DNA from: JAHBNG01 sp039028975
Lineage (GTDB): Bacteria; Chloroflexota; Anaerolineae; Caldilineales; Caldilineaceae
Direction of reading: 5' to 3'
NCBI GenBank assembly: GCA_039028975.1
Contig: JBCCHB010000029.1
Location: forward strand, 56,598-120,597
Length of the DNA stretch: 64,000 nucleotides
The position numbers and the translations under genes are program-made. Positions 26,872 through 36,593 of this stretch are shown piece after piece (within the stretch, counting starts at the first letter, position 1; each line of letters starts with the position of its first letter). The notes below the pieces were generated by a model. It searched no databases, was not told the origin of the DNA, and saw nothing but the letters and a program-made list of their open reading frames with translations.

Positions 26872-28971
26872 ATGTCCATTTGTCTAGGCATCGATGTTGG
26901 CGGCACCTTTACCGATATTGCCATCCTGGAACAGGAGAGCGGGGCGATGCACGTCCAGAAGGTGAGCAGCACGCCCCATGATCCAGCCGAGGGGATCTTT
27001 GCAGGGATCGAGCAAGCGCTAGCGCTGTTGGATCGACAGACTCAGGATTTGGTCTATCTGGCCCACGGCACCACGGTTGGCATCAATGCACTGCTGCAAG
27101 AGCAGGGGGCGAATGTGCTTCTCTTCACCACGGCTGGCTTCCGCGACCTATTGGAGATTCGCCGTCAAAAGCGCCCCGATCTCTACGATCTCTTTGCGGA
27201 TAAGCCGACCACGTTGATACCACGGGAGCGCCGCTTTGAAGTGCCGGAGCGGGTTGACGCGACTGGGGCCATTGTGCAGCCGCTGGACGAGAAGTCAGTC
27301 ATTCAGCTGCTCCGCGATTTACAGCCCAGCCTTGCCGAATCGCCAGAAGCCATTGCCGTCTGTTTGCTCTTCAGCTTCCTCAATCCCAGCCACGAAGAGC
27401 ACTTGCAGACCCTGCTCCAAGAATACTTTCCAGACACCTACATCACTATCTCGGCAGCGGTTGTGCCAGAATTCCGTGAATTTGAGCGCCTCGGCACCAC
27501 CGTACTCAACGCCTGTCTGGGTCCGGTGATGGCCCGCTATCTGACCACGTTTGTCAACCGCGTTCAGGACTTGGGCATCCCCGCGCGACCCTACATTGCT
27601 CAATCCAATGGTGGCATTCTCTCTGTGGATCAGGCCATTCGATTGCCCGTCCGCACCATTGCCTCAGGTCCATCGGCTGGGGTAATAGGGGCCATTCAAG
27701 TGGCTCAAGCGTCGGGACTTTCCAACCTACTTACCTTTGATATGGGCGGCACCAGCACCGATGTATGTCTGGTTAAGGATGGTGAACCGCTGGTCACCAC
27801 CAATCGCTCAGTGGCAGGGCTGCCCGTCAAGTCACCCATGATCGACATTCACAGCATCGGGGCGGGCGGCGGCAGCATTGCCTGGATCGACGAGGCCGGT
27901 GCGCTGTGGGTCGGACCCCAGAGTGCAGGCGCATACCCTGGCCCGGCCTGTTACAGCCAGGGCGGCGAGCTACCCACAGTGACCGATGCCAACGTGGTTT
28001 TGGGACGGCTCAACCCACTGGCACTGCTGGACGGTGCGCTACCTATTGCTTATGATCAAGCGTTCGCCGCGCTGACAACCCATGTAGCCACGCCGCTCAA
28101 CTGCAGCGTGGCCCAAGCCGCTGCGGGTGTTCTGGAAGTGGTGAGCGCCAGCATGACCCGCGCCCTCCGTTTGATTTCGGTAGAGCGGGGCGAAGATCCG
28201 GCGGACTTTACGGTCGTGGCTTTTGGCGGTGCCGGTCCATTACATGCTACGATGGTGGCCGAATCTGTAGGCTGTCGCCGGGTGCTGGTCCCGCCCAATC
28301 CGGGGATTCTCTGTGGCATCGGGCTATTGCTATCGGCCCCGCGCATGGACTTTGTACGCACGCGGCGGCTGCCGCTTTCTGACGAACAGGTCATTGCCCT
28401 CGCACAAAATTTGAACGCCTTGGTCGAAGAAGCCACGGACTGGTTTGAACAGGAAGCCATCCCATCTGAGGCCCGCACGTTACTGCAGCAAGCCGACATC
28501 CGGTATCGCCGCCAAAATTTCGAGTTGACGATTGATGTGCCGATGGACCATAACTCTTCACCAACCGTTGATGTTGATGTCCTTTCCCGCGCATTTCACC
28601 AGGCCTACGAAAAGCAGTATGGATACGCCATGCCTGACGAACCATTGGACGTCATTAATCTGCGGGTCACCGCGATGGGACAGCAACAGACGAGCTGGCA
28701 AACAGCCCATCAAGCTGCGAATCAAACCACTGGAGAACTTACCCAACCTCAAGATTCGTCCCCTGAGCCGACTACTACACGCTTGGTATGGTTCAACGAT
28801 ACAATGATGCAAACACCCATCTATCGGCGTACTCAGCTCCGAGTTGATCAATTCATCGAAGGCCCCGCCATTATCGAGCAATACGATTCAACGACTGTCT
28901 TGCCGCCCCGCTGGTTGGCCGTCAGCGACGCTGTAGGCAATCTGATTCTGACGTATTTGGAGGAGGGTTGA
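26872..28971 (+). CDS. hyuA: HyuA1: hydantoinase/oxoprolinase subunit A
   Basis: 699 residues, the usual length of hydantoinase/5-oxoprolinase A subunits. The two nucleotide-binding loops of this ASKHA-type ATPase are visible: GIDVGGTFTDIAIL at about 5-18 and FDMGGTSTDVCLV at about 289-301, with GAGGGSIAWID after. Together with subunit B (29094-30677) it forms an ATP-dependent amidohydrolase that opens five-membered cyclic imides/lactams such as 5-oxoproline or N-methylhydantoin. It starts the largest plus-strand operon of the window (hyuA1-hyuB1-dppABC-hyuA2). Substrate cannot be read from sequence. Confidence 0.9.
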   Translation: MSICLGIDVGGTFTDIAILEQESGAMHVQKVSSTPHDPAEGIFAGIEQALALLDRQTQDLVYLAHGTTVGINALLQEQGANVLLFTTAGFRDLLEIRRQKRPDLYDLFADKPTTLIPRERRFEVPERVDATGAIVQPLDEKSVIQLLRDLQPSLAESPEAIAVCLLFSFLNPSHEEHLQTLLQEYFPDTYITISAAVVPEFREFERLGTTVLNACLGPVMARYLTTFVNRVQDLGIPARPYIAQSNGGILSVDQAIRLPVRTIASGPSAGVIGAIQVAQASGLSNLLTFDMGGTSTDVCLVKDGEPLVTTNRSVAGLPVKSPMIDIHSIGAGGGSIAWIDEAGALWVGPQSAGAYPGPACYSQGGELPTVTDANVVLGRLNPLALLDGALPIAYDQAFAALTTHVATPLNCSVAQAAAGVLEVVSASMTRALRLISVERGEDPADFTVVAFGGAGPLHATMVAESVGCRRVLVPPNPGILCGIGLLLSAPRMDFVRTRRLPLSDEQVIALAQNLNALVEEATDWFEQEAIPSEARTLLQQADIRYRRQNFELTIDVPMDHNSSPTVDVDVLSRAFHQAYEKQYGYAMPDEPLDVINLRVTAMGQQQTSWQTAHQAANQTTGELTQPQDSSPEPTTTRLVWFNDTMMQTPIYRRTQLRVDQFIEGPAIIEQYDSTTVLPPRWLAVSDAVGNLILTYLEEG

Positions 28972-29093
28972 AGAGTTGAAGAGTTGGAGGGTTGGAGGGT
29001 TGGAGGGTTGCAAGAACGAATTATATCTTGCCACTTTTCAACCTTTCCACCTTGCCACTTTTCCACCTTGCCACACATAAAGGAGTTTGACTA
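28972..29093. repeat. Simple-repeat spacer between hyuA1 and hyuB1
   Basis: GGAGGGTT is repeated three times directly after the stop. Later, TTTCCACCTTGCCAC-type words repeat with partial complementarity to it (GCAAGA near the middle pairs with TCTTGC). The spacer could fold into a long weak hairpin. Other junctions of the operon carry comparable but unrelated words. Confidence 0.6.
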
Positions 29094-30677
29094 ATGAACA
29101 CCGTCCAAGTTCAAGTGCTAGGCTACGCCCTCCTCGCCGTTGCGGAAGAGATCGGCGCAACCTTGGTCCGTACGGCCTACACGACCAATATCAAGGAACG
29201 TATGGACTGCTCTGCCGCGGTCTTTGATCTGGTAGGTAACGTAATTGCCCAAGCTGAACACATCCCGATCCATCTAGGCTCTTTGTTGGGAATTGTGGAA
29301 AACATCCGTAAGCGGTATAATCTAGATGAGATTCAACAGGGGGATATGTTCATCGCCAACGACCCCTATTCTGGTGGTGGTACGCATCTTCCTGATATTG
29401 CGGTAGCTGCACCGGTCTTCCACCATGGGAAACCCGCTGCGTTTGTGGCTAATATTGCCCATCACTCCGATGTTGGCGGCCGTGTACCTGGCTCCAACGC
29501 TGGAGATTCTACTAGCATCTTTCAAGAAGGCATACGCATTCCCGTTATGCGTATTATTGAGCAGGGAGAACTCAACCGCGAGTTGATGGCCTTGATACTG
29601 CTCAATACGCGGACCCCAGAAGAGCGGAAGGGTGATCTTCAAGCCCAATTCGCTGCAAACCGGACGGGTGTTGCGCGGATGGAAGCGATTGTGGCACAAT
29701 ATGGTCTCATTCAGTACAACAGTCACTGTGCCGAATTACTAGATTACGCAGAACGCAAGCTGCGGCTGGCTATTGACAAGATCCCCGATGGCCAGTATAC
29801 CTTTCACGACTACATGGATGACGACGGCGTCGGTCAATTCCCGCTCAAAATTCAGGTTCAGATTACGGTCTGTGGTGATCAGATTCACTTAGATTTTGAA
29901 GGAACAGACGGTGCCGCCCAAGGAGCTATCAACGTAGTGCGCACTGCATTGATGGCCACTGTCTACTTTGCTATCAAGAGCATTCTTGACCCAACCATAC
30001 CACCCAACGCCGGGTACTTTCGGGCCATTGAAATTGATGCACCGATTGGCACCATTGTCAATCCGCAACCGCCTTCCCCTGTGGCCGGGCGGACCGATAC
30101 TTGCCAACGGATTGTCGATGTCATTTATGGTGCGCTCGCCCAAGCGGCCCCCGAAAGGGTGCCTGCCGCATCCAATGGCGCAGTTACGGCCCTCCACCTC
30201 TCCGGCATCAACCCAACGACGGGAAAGTATTATGTCTACCCGGAAACATTAGGAGGTGGTGGCGGCGCACGACCTACAAAAGATGGGATGGACGGCGTGC
30301 ATTCCGGCGTGACCAACACCTCCAACTTGCCTATCGAAGCGCTAGAGATGGAGTATCCGCTGCGGGTCGAGCGTTACGAGCTGGTCACCGATTCGGGTGG
30401 GACAGGGGCGTATCGTGGGGGCATGGCCCTACGGCGGGACATCCGCATTTTGGATCACCAAGCCACCCTCTCTACCCACGGAGATCGACTTAAGTTTGCG
30501 CCCTGGGGTCTAGCTGGTGGAGAGGAAGGTGGCAAAGCCCAATTTGTGGTCAATCCCGGTAGCGCAGATGAACATGTATTCGCGTCTGGCAAGGTATCCG
30601 AGGTCCAATTAAAGGCGGGTGATATCTTGCGCGTGCAAACGGCTGGTGGTGGTGGATATGGCCACAAATGCTCTTAA
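29094..30677 (+). CDS. hyuB: HyuB1: hydantoinase/oxoprolinase subunit B
   Basis: 527 residues of the HyuB family, partner of HyuA1. Typical blocks are ERMDCSAAVFD near the N terminus, IFIANDPYSGGGTHLPDI-type sequence (about 82-99), HHSDVGGRVPGSNAGDSTSIF and the C-terminal GLAGGEEGGKAQF and QTAGGGGYGH. AAGGAGTTTGACTA places the start at ATG 29094. It forms a complex with HyuA for ATP-driven ring opening. Confidence 0.9.
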   Translation: MNTVQVQVLGYALLAVAEEIGATLVRTAYTTNIKERMDCSAAVFDLVGNVIAQAEHIPIHLGSLLGIVENIRKRYNLDEIQQGDMFIANDPYSGGGTHLPDIAVAAPVFHHGKPAAFVANIAHHSDVGGRVPGSNAGDSTSIFQEGIRIPVMRIIEQGELNRELMALILLNTRTPEERKGDLQAQFAANRTGVARMEAIVAQYGLIQYNSHCAELLDYAERKLRLAIDKIPDGQYTFHDYMDDDGVGQFPLKIQVQITVCGDQIHLDFEGTDGAAQGAINVVRTALMATVYFAIKSILDPTIPPNAGYFRAIEIDAPIGTIVNPQPPSPVAGRTDTCQRIVDVIYGALAQAAPERVPAASNGAVTALHLSGINPTTGKYYVYPETLGGGGGARPTKDGMDGVHSGVTNTSNLPIEALEMEYPLRVERYELVTDSGGTGAYRGGMALRRDIRILDHQATLSTHGDRLKFAPWGLAGGEEGGKAQFVVNPGSADEHVFASGKVSEVQLKAGDILRVQTAGGGGYGHKCS

Positions 30678-30743
30678 ATGAAGCTAGCTCTAATTCAATC
30701 TCAGTTACTGCGAAGTTCCATTTCATAAAAGCTTAAGGAGAAC

Positions 30744-32342
30744 ATGATGCATGACAAAATGAAGGGTCTTGGTCTACTGCTGTTGGCATTGATGTTGGTA
30801 ATGGCCGCGTGCGCCGCGCCCGAAGCACCAGCAACGGGAAGCGAATCTGTGGCTGGCGAGGCCGAGTCCATGGAGGAAGTTAGTGTAGAAGGGGGCGAAT
30901 TTGTTTTTGGGCTATCAACTGAACCACCTAATCTGGATCCACAGGTGGGTAAAGGCACGGCCGCGCGTACGGTCAAGCTCCAGGTCTACCGTGGGTTGGT
31001 TTCCTTCTACAAAGGGGGAGAGATTATCATGGATCTGGCAGAATCTGTCGAGCAGCCAGATGATGTCACCTATGTTTTCACATTGCGTGCAAACGCTAAT
31101 TGGCATAATGGAGATCCAGTTACAGCGGATGACGTGAAATTCTCAATAGAGCGCATTCTCGATCCAGAAGTAGGTGCAACAACCCGCACCCAACTTTCCA
31201 TCATCGATTCAATCGAGGTGATTGACGAGAAGACGGTTCAGATAACATTGAGCCAGCCCTCTGCGGCATTCCTTAGCCAGCTTGCCATTGCCGAATCAGC
31301 CATCGTCTCTAAGAATTGGGTTGAAGCTGGCAACGATCTCGACTCGGACATGATGGGGTCTGGCCCCTTCAAGTTTGTTGAACGCGAAAAGGGTGTCCGC
31401 ATTGTGCTCGAGAAAAATCCCGACTACTACCGGGAAGGCTTTCCCAAGCTGGATAAGCTGACGTTTATCCCTTATCGTGATGAGAACCTCCGTGTAACGG
31501 CTCTGAAGACGGGCGATGTGGATCTCATCGAATATGTACCGTGGAAAGATATGGTTGCCATTGATGCCGACCAGAATCTGACTTTAGAAACCACGGTTGG
31601 TCCCTTTATGTACCTAATCTTTAACCCTGAACGTGAGCCATTTGATAATCCATTGGTGCGTAAGGCCATTGGATACGCTATTGATCGTCAGGGTGTATTG
31701 GATGCAGCCTTCGTAGGGCGTGGTTCCGAGTTATTTGGGCTACCTGTACCTGAAAATAGCTGGCTTTACAATGAAGAACTTGTCAACTTCTGGAGCTTCG
31801 ATCCTGACAAGGCCAAAGAGATGCTGGCCGAAGCAGGCTACCCAGACGGCTTTAGTGCTAAGTTGCTTTCAACCGCCACCTACGACATGCATGAGCAGAC
31901 GGCTGTGGTTGTGGCCGACTCGCTGTCCAAGATTGGCATCGAAGTTGAGCTGGTCTTGCCTGAGTGGGGTGCTCGGGTGGAGCAAGGCAACGCGGCTGAC
32001 TATGACTTTGCCGTTATGGGTTCAGGTGCAGCCATCATCGACCCTGATTGGCTGACCGCCTACTATTCAATTGAAGGCATCCAGTATGGCCGGGTACCCA
32101 ACTGGCAGAATGATGAGGTTAACAGCCTGCTTGCCGAAGCTGCCAGCGCCCAGGACCAAGATGAACGCATTGCCCTTTATCAGGAATTTGCCCAGATTGC
32201 GTTAGAAGAAGCTCCCTATGTTTGGCTGACCTGGCGCGAGCAAGGTTACGCCTATCAGAGCGGCGTCAGCGGTTTTGAGAATATCCCATTCCTCACCTTT
32301 AACTCAGGTATTACGATGGAGGAAGTTTCGGTAGGAGAGTAA
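30744..32342 (+). CDS. Family 5 ABC substrate-binding lipoprotein (DppA/OppA-like)
   Basis: 532 residues. A signal sequence ends in the lipobox LVMAAC (Cys23), so it should be lipid-anchored outside the membrane. The mature part follows the family-5 dipeptide/oligopeptide binding fold: EFVFGLSTEPPNLDPQVG, HNGDPVTADDVKFSIERI, MGSGPFKFVE, NPLVRKAIGYAIDRQGVLDA. These bind peptides, opines, nickel complexes or other small amides. It lies between hyuB1 and two permease genes and thus probably feeds substrate for the hydantoinases. AAGGAG precedes paired ATGs (30744, 30747). Confidence 0.9.
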   Translation: MMHDKMKGLGLLLLALMLVMAACAAPEAPATGSESVAGEAESMEEVSVEGGEFVFGLSTEPPNLDPQVGKGTAARTVKLQVYRGLVSFYKGGEIIMDLAESVEQPDDVTYVFTLRANANWHNGDPVTADDVKFSIERILDPEVGATTRTQLSIIDSIEVIDEKTVQITLSQPSAAFLSQLAIAESAIVSKNWVEAGNDLDSDMMGSGPFKFVEREKGVRIVLEKNPDYYREGFPKLDKLTFIPYRDENLRVTALKTGDVDLIEYVPWKDMVAIDADQNLTLETTVGPFMYLIFNPEREPFDNPLVRKAIGYAIDRQGVLDAAFVGRGSELFGLPVPENSWLYNEELVNFWSFDPDKAKEMLAEAGYPDGFSAKLLSTATYDMHEQTAVVVADSLSKIGIEVELVLPEWGARVEQGNAADYDFAVMGSGAAIIDPDWLTAYYSIEGIQYGRVPNWQNDEVNSLLAEAASAQDQDERIALYQEFAQIALEEAPYVWLTWREQGYAYQSGVSGFENIPFLTFNSGITMEEVSVGE

Positions 32343-32360
32343 ATCGGTATTCAGTAGGTC

Positions 32361-32403
32361 GGTAATCAGTCATCGGTAGGTCAGTGACCGATGACTGATT
32401 ACC
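32361..32403. repeat. Perfect 17-bp hairpin between binding protein and permease genes
   Basis: GGTAATCAGTCATCGGT (32361-32377) pairs exactly with 32387-32403 around a 9-base loop. It sits 18 bases after the binding-protein stop and 22 before the permease start. A stable intercistronic stem at this point could protect the upstream mRNA from 3' decay and give more binding protein than permease, as known for several ABC operons; that role is inferred. Confidence 0.75.
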
Positions 32404-32424
32404 GATAACCGGTAACTGAAAACT

Positions 32425-33378
32425 ATGCAACAATACATCCTCCGCCGCGTCGGCTTAGCCCTCGTCCTTGTCTTCGTCGTGACAACTATCGTCTTTGCGA
32501 TACTGCGCCTCATGCCTGGAGATCCGGTGCTTTTGATTCTCTCTAGCGAGACATCGCAGCCGGATCCAGAGGCGGTGGCGGCGGTGCGCGCGAAACTGGG
32601 ACTGGATCAACCGATTTGGCGGCAGTATATAAATTGGTGGGTGGGATTGGTGCGACTAGATTTAGGCAATTCGCTCTTTGATGGCGTTCCCGTGTCAGAG
32701 GATATCTTCAAACGATTGCCGCGCACCCTAGAGATTATTGTGGCAGGTCTTCTGCTGGGTATTGTTGTGGGAATTCCGCTGGGCATTGTCGGTGCCGTCT
32801 ATAACCAGCGGTGGCCAGACTATGTGGTCTCGGTGGTGGCAACTTTGGGTATTTCATCGCCTGTCTACGTATTGGGGACCTTGCTGGTTTTGCTCTTTGG
32901 CCTCTACATTCCCTGGTTTCCCGCGTCTGGTTATGTTAGCTTTGCCGAAGCACCGTGGGAACACTTCCGCAAGCTCACCTTACCTGCTGTTGCCATTGCC
33001 ACAGGCCAAGCCGCCATCATCGCCCGCATGACCCGCTCGTCCACGCTAGAAGTACTAGGACAAGACTATATCCGTTCGGCACGCTCCAAGGGACTACGCG
33101 AACAGGTGATCCTCTATCGCCATGCCTTGGCCAACTCGTTGATTCCAGTCGTCACGGTCATTGGTGTCTCAGCTGGTGCGCTACTGGGTGGCACAGTTTT
33201 GGTCGAATTCATCTTCAACTGGCCGGGGTTGAGTACCCTACTGATGGAAGGGATCTACCGCCGCGATTATCCCATTGTGCAGGGCATCCTCGTGGTCACA
33301 TCAACTCTTTTTATCTTTTTGAACCTGATTGTTGATCTCATCTATGGTTTTCTGGATCCGCGTATCCGGTATGAATGA
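32425..33378 (+). CDS. ABC transporter permease, DppB-like
   Basis: 317 residues with about six membrane helices. Starts MQQYILRRVGLALVLVFVVT, the standard opening of DppB/OppB permeases. LRLMPGDP and the cytoplasmic EAA-type loop (TRSSTLEVLGQDYIRSARSK) are typical. It should pair with the DppC-like permease at 33475. No ATPase gene follows in the operon. Confidence 0.95.
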   Translation: MQQYILRRVGLALVLVFVVTTIVFAILRLMPGDPVLLILSSETSQPDPEAVAAVRAKLGLDQPIWRQYINWWVGLVRLDLGNSLFDGVPVSEDIFKRLPRTLEIIVAGLLLGIVVGIPLGIVGAVYNQRWPDYVVSVVATLGISSPVYVLGTLLVLLFGLYIPWFPASGYVSFAEAPWEHFRKLTLPAVAIATGQAAIIARMTRSSTLEVLGQDYIRSARSKGLREQVILYRHALANSLIPVVTVIGVSAGALLGGTVLVEFIFNWPGLSTLLMEGIYRRDYPIVQGILVVTSTLFIFLNLIVDLIYGFLDPRIRYE

Positions 33379-33474
33379 GATGAATGAGATGACAAATTAT
33401 TGGACAGGTGACGCCGCAAATATTGCTGAGAGCCACTTTATGATTGAACCATCAATTTGTGAGTTTATGCATCC

Positions 33475-34293
33475 ATGAATCGTTTTTTGCGCGATCCTCG
33501 CTTTGTCATTTCGGGCCTTATCGTAATGACAATTGTGCTGATGGCATTATTGGCACCTATTTTTGCACCCCATGACCCAATTGCATTGAATACGCGCGAA
33601 GCTTTACAAGGGCCCACAGGGCCCCATCTGTTTGGCACCGACGAATATGGTCGCGACATTCTCAGCCGCATTATTTTTGGCGCGCAGGCATCGCTTCAGG
33701 TTGCTCTGGGGGCTGTTTTGGTGGCGATGGCTATAGGTCTACCCATCGGCATTGCTGGCGGCTATTTCGGCGGCTGGGTCGAAACAATGACTATGCGAGT
33801 CATCGACGTGATTATGTGCTTCCCGCCCATCATTCTGGGGATTCTGGTCGTTGGCTTTTTGGGACCGGGCATCCGCAACTTGATTATGGTGATTGGTCTG
33901 CTCTACATTCCCCGTTTTGCCCGCATTGCCCACAGCACCACCTTGACCCTGCGCAATCAGGAATATGTGGATGCTTCCCGTGCGGTTGGGGCCACCAACA
34001 TGCGCATTATTCGCCAAGCTATCTTGCCTAATATTCTGGCCCCCATTATCGTCCAGGCATCGCTGAGTTTGGCCGCGGCCATTCTGCTCGAATCTGGCTT
34101 GAGCTTTCTGGGCCTGGGCATTGTGCCACCAACGCCCTCTTGGGGCTTGATGATTGGCGACGGGCGGGGCTATATGCTGCTCAACCCGTGGTATGTCATC
34201 TGGCCATCGGTGGTATTGGCGGTGACTATCTTGTCGATTAACGTACTGGGTGACTCTTTGCGCGATATTCTTGATCCACGGCTAAAGACCTAG
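33475..34293 (+). CDS. ABC transporter permease, DppC-like
   Basis: 272 residues, about five or six membrane helices. HLFGTDEYGRDILSRIIFGA is the characteristic N-terminal block of DppC/OppC. The EAA-loop reads TLRNQEYVDASRAVGATN. It lacks the longer N-terminal extension of some members. It follows the DppB-like permease by 96 bases and precedes hyuA2 by 148. Without neighbouring dppD/dppF, ATP hydrolysis must come from ATPases encoded elsewhere. Confidence 0.95.
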   Translation: MNRFLRDPRFVISGLIVMTIVLMALLAPIFAPHDPIALNTREALQGPTGPHLFGTDEYGRDILSRIIFGAQASLQVALGAVLVAMAIGLPIGIAGGYFGGWVETMTMRVIDVIMCFPPIILGILVVGFLGPGIRNLIMVIGLLYIPRFARIAHSTTLTLRNQEYVDASRAVGATNMRIIRQAILPNILAPIIVQASLSLAAAILLESGLSFLGLGIVPPTPSWGLMIGDGRGYMLLNPWYVIWPSVVLAVTILSINVLGDSLRDILDPRLKT

Positions 34294-34441
34294 TTGAATT
34301 GTAAATGGTGAATTATGAATGAATAATGGTGAATAGTTTCGTTGTTGATGCGCCTTCATTCACAATTCACAATTCACCATTCGTCATTCAAAATTTTCTT
34401 GCCTGATGTGCATCAAGCCCTTTGTTTAGGCACTGAAACCC
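34294..34441. repeat. Simple-repeat, partly inverted spacer before hyuA2
   Basis: AATGGTGAAT occurs in tandem-like copies on the left and ATTCACCATT / CAATTCACAATTC on the right, making a loose inverted repeat about 90 bases across. Same idea as the spacers at 28972-29093 and 32361-32403 but with a different word. Confidence 0.6.
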
Positions 34442-36505
34442 ATGACCATCACTCTCCAGTTCGGCATCGACGTCGGCGGCACCTTCACGGATGTGGTTGC
34501 CCTTGATACCAGCGGCCGACGTCACTATCTCAAAACCCCCTCCACACCTCAGGATCAAAGCATCGGCGTCTTGAATGGCGTCTTGCAGATGCTGAATCGT
34601 TTGGGGAGCGAACCCAGCCATGTTCAGCGGTTGGCCCACGGTACCACGGTAGCCACGAATGCCTTTCTGGAACGCAAAGGGGCCACCACTGCTCTCTTGG
34701 TCACCGGGGGATTTCGCGATGTGCTCCATATCGGACGGCAGGCTCGCCCCGATCTCTACGATTTGCGGGCGTCTCGGCCTGCACCACTCGTCCCGCGTCG
34801 TTGGCGTTACGAAGTACACGAACGCAGCCGCCACACCGGTCAGATCGAGCAGACGGTTGATGCGGACCAGATCCGTACCATTGTTGCCGAGTTGCGGGCC
34901 GCCAACGTCGAATCACTGGCCATCTGCTTTCTCCACTCCTATATTAACCCCGAAAACGAGCGCATCGCTGCTGAGTTGGTGCGTGCGCTAGCCCCAGCAC
35001 TACCGGTCTCCGTCTCCAGCCAGATTCTGCCGGAATTCCGCGAATTTGAGCGCATGAATACTACCGTGCTCAACGCCTATGTGCAGCCTGTGATGGCGCG
35101 CTATATTCAGCGATTGGTCCAACGGGTAGAAGAAGCAGATATCGCGACGCCGCTCATGGTCATGCAATCCACTGGTGGTATGATGAGTGCTGCTGCCGCG
35201 GCAGAACGCAGCGTCCACACCCTTCTTTCGGGACCAGCTGGTGGTGTATTGGCGGCCACTCACCTTGCGGAACAGACTGGTCATCTCAACTGTATCACCG
35301 CCGACGTAGGCGGTACCAGCTTCGATGTAGCCACCATCATCAACGGCAAGCCCGCCATGCAGACCGAAGGGGAGGTTGAGGGATATCCAGTCAAGTTTCC
35401 CCACATTGATATCCACACTATCGGCGCGGGCGGTGGCAGTATCGCCTGGATCGATGCTGGTGGGGCTTTGCGCGTCGGCCCCCAGTCTGCAGGTGCGGAA
35501 CCCGGCCCGGTCTCATACGGCAACGGTGGTACCGAACCGACAGTGACCGATGCCCATGCCGTGCTTGGCCACTTTGGGAATGATGTTTTGCTGGCCGAAA
35601 CGTTGCCGCTGGATGTGGATCAGGCCCAGGCTGCTATCCATTCCATGATTGCCGAGCCACTGGGCATGACGGTGGAAGAGGCTGCGGCAGGCATCTTGCG
35701 CGTGGTCAACGCGGGCATGGCCCGTGCCATTCGCCTTATGACCGTGGAGCGAGGACTGGATCCGCGCAACTTTGTGCTGGTTCCTTTTGGCGGGGCCGGG
35801 CCGCTGCATAGCTTGGACATTGCCCGCCAGCTAGGGATTGGTAAAGTATTGGTGCCTGTCGCGCCAGGCAACTTTTCGGCCTTTGGCCTGCTGGTTGCGC
35901 CCATTCGCTATGACAGTGTACGCACCTATATTGCCCACGGAGCAGCCATCGATTTTGGAGCGATGAACGGCCACTTAGACGCCCTCCAAACCGAGATAGC
36001 CACCCAGTTACAAGCCGAAGCGCTCAATTTAGACGCGTGTCGCTTTGTGCGCCAGGCCGATTTGCGTTACTTGGGCCAATCGTATGAACTAACGGTTGAT
36101 CTGCCCGATGATGCTCTGACGCCAGAGAATTGGCCGCGAGTAGAAGAGGGGTATCATCAAGCCCACGAACGCTTTTACGGTTTTGCGAAAGAAAGCGATC
36201 CGGTCGAGGTGGTCAATTTGCGTTTGACGGGGTTGGCAGAGCAGAGTACGGTCGACATGCAAGAGTTGGAAGAGACCGTGGATGGCAGCTCCATTCAACC
36301 TGTAGATGAGGCTCGTCTTTTTGTGGATGGTGCTTGGGTATCTGCGGCTGTTATTGAGCGTGGAGCACTGGCAGTAGGACAGGAAATTCGTGGTCCGGCC
36401 ATCATCCGCGAAAGCGGTTCTACGGCGGTACTGGGATCCAAAAACCTGTCTTATGTCGATGCATTTGGGAATCTTATCATTGAGCTTTCGGGGGATAAGG
36501 CTTAA
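34442..36505 (+). CDS. hyuA: HyuA2: second hydantoinase/oxoprolinase subunit A
   Basis: 687 residues, a paralogue of HyuA1 with the same two ATP loops (GIDVGGTFTDVVALD and TADVGGTSFDVATI), FERMNTTVLNAYVQPVMARY and GAGGGSIAWID. It ends the hyu-dpp operon on this side. A matching B subunit is not next to it; the nearest is the second hyuB at 46200. Its last ~44 coding bases shown at 36395-36438 recur almost exactly at 38621-38664, beyond the RloA/RloB genes. Confidence 0.9.
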   Translation: MTITLQFGIDVGGTFTDVVALDTSGRRHYLKTPSTPQDQSIGVLNGVLQMLNRLGSEPSHVQRLAHGTTVATNAFLERKGATTALLVTGGFRDVLHIGRQARPDLYDLRASRPAPLVPRRWRYEVHERSRHTGQIEQTVDADQIRTIVAELRAANVESLAICFLHSYINPENERIAAELVRALAPALPVSVSSQILPEFREFERMNTTVLNAYVQPVMARYIQRLVQRVEEADIATPLMVMQSTGGMMSAAAAAERSVHTLLSGPAGGVLAATHLAEQTGHLNCITADVGGTSFDVATIINGKPAMQTEGEVEGYPVKFPHIDIHTIGAGGGSIAWIDAGGALRVGPQSAGAEPGPVSYGNGGTEPTVTDAHAVLGHFGNDVLLAETLPLDVDQAQAAIHSMIAEPLGMTVEEAAAGILRVVNAGMARAIRLMTVERGLDPRNFVLVPFGGAGPLHSLDIARQLGIGKVLVPVAPGNFSAFGLLVAPIRYDSVRTYIAHGAAIDFGAMNGHLDALQTEIATQLQAEALNLDACRFVRQADLRYLGQSYELTVDLPDDALTPENWPRVEEGYHQAHERFYGFAKESDPVEVVNLRLTGLAEQSTVDMQELEETVDGSSIQPVDEARLFVDGAWVSAAVIERGALAVGQEIRGPAIIRESGSTAVLGSKNLSYVDAFGNLIIELSGDKA

Positions 36506-36593
36506 AGAGCGTGGACTTTATTACTACTTTGTGGGAAAATAAGAGATTTGAAATGAGATTTTATCTCAAAATAAGCCACAAAGGAGACAGAGG

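Noticed and set aside
28972..29010. Possible G-quadruplex of GGAGGGTT repeats
   Set aside because: Three GGG runs only and partly matched by C-rich words downstream; a hairpin/slippage repeat is the simpler reading.
36506..36593. Terminator between hyuA2 and the RloA-like gene
   Set aside because: Inverted words exist (CTTTGTGG/CCACAAAG) but the long loop and lack of a U-run do not support termination.
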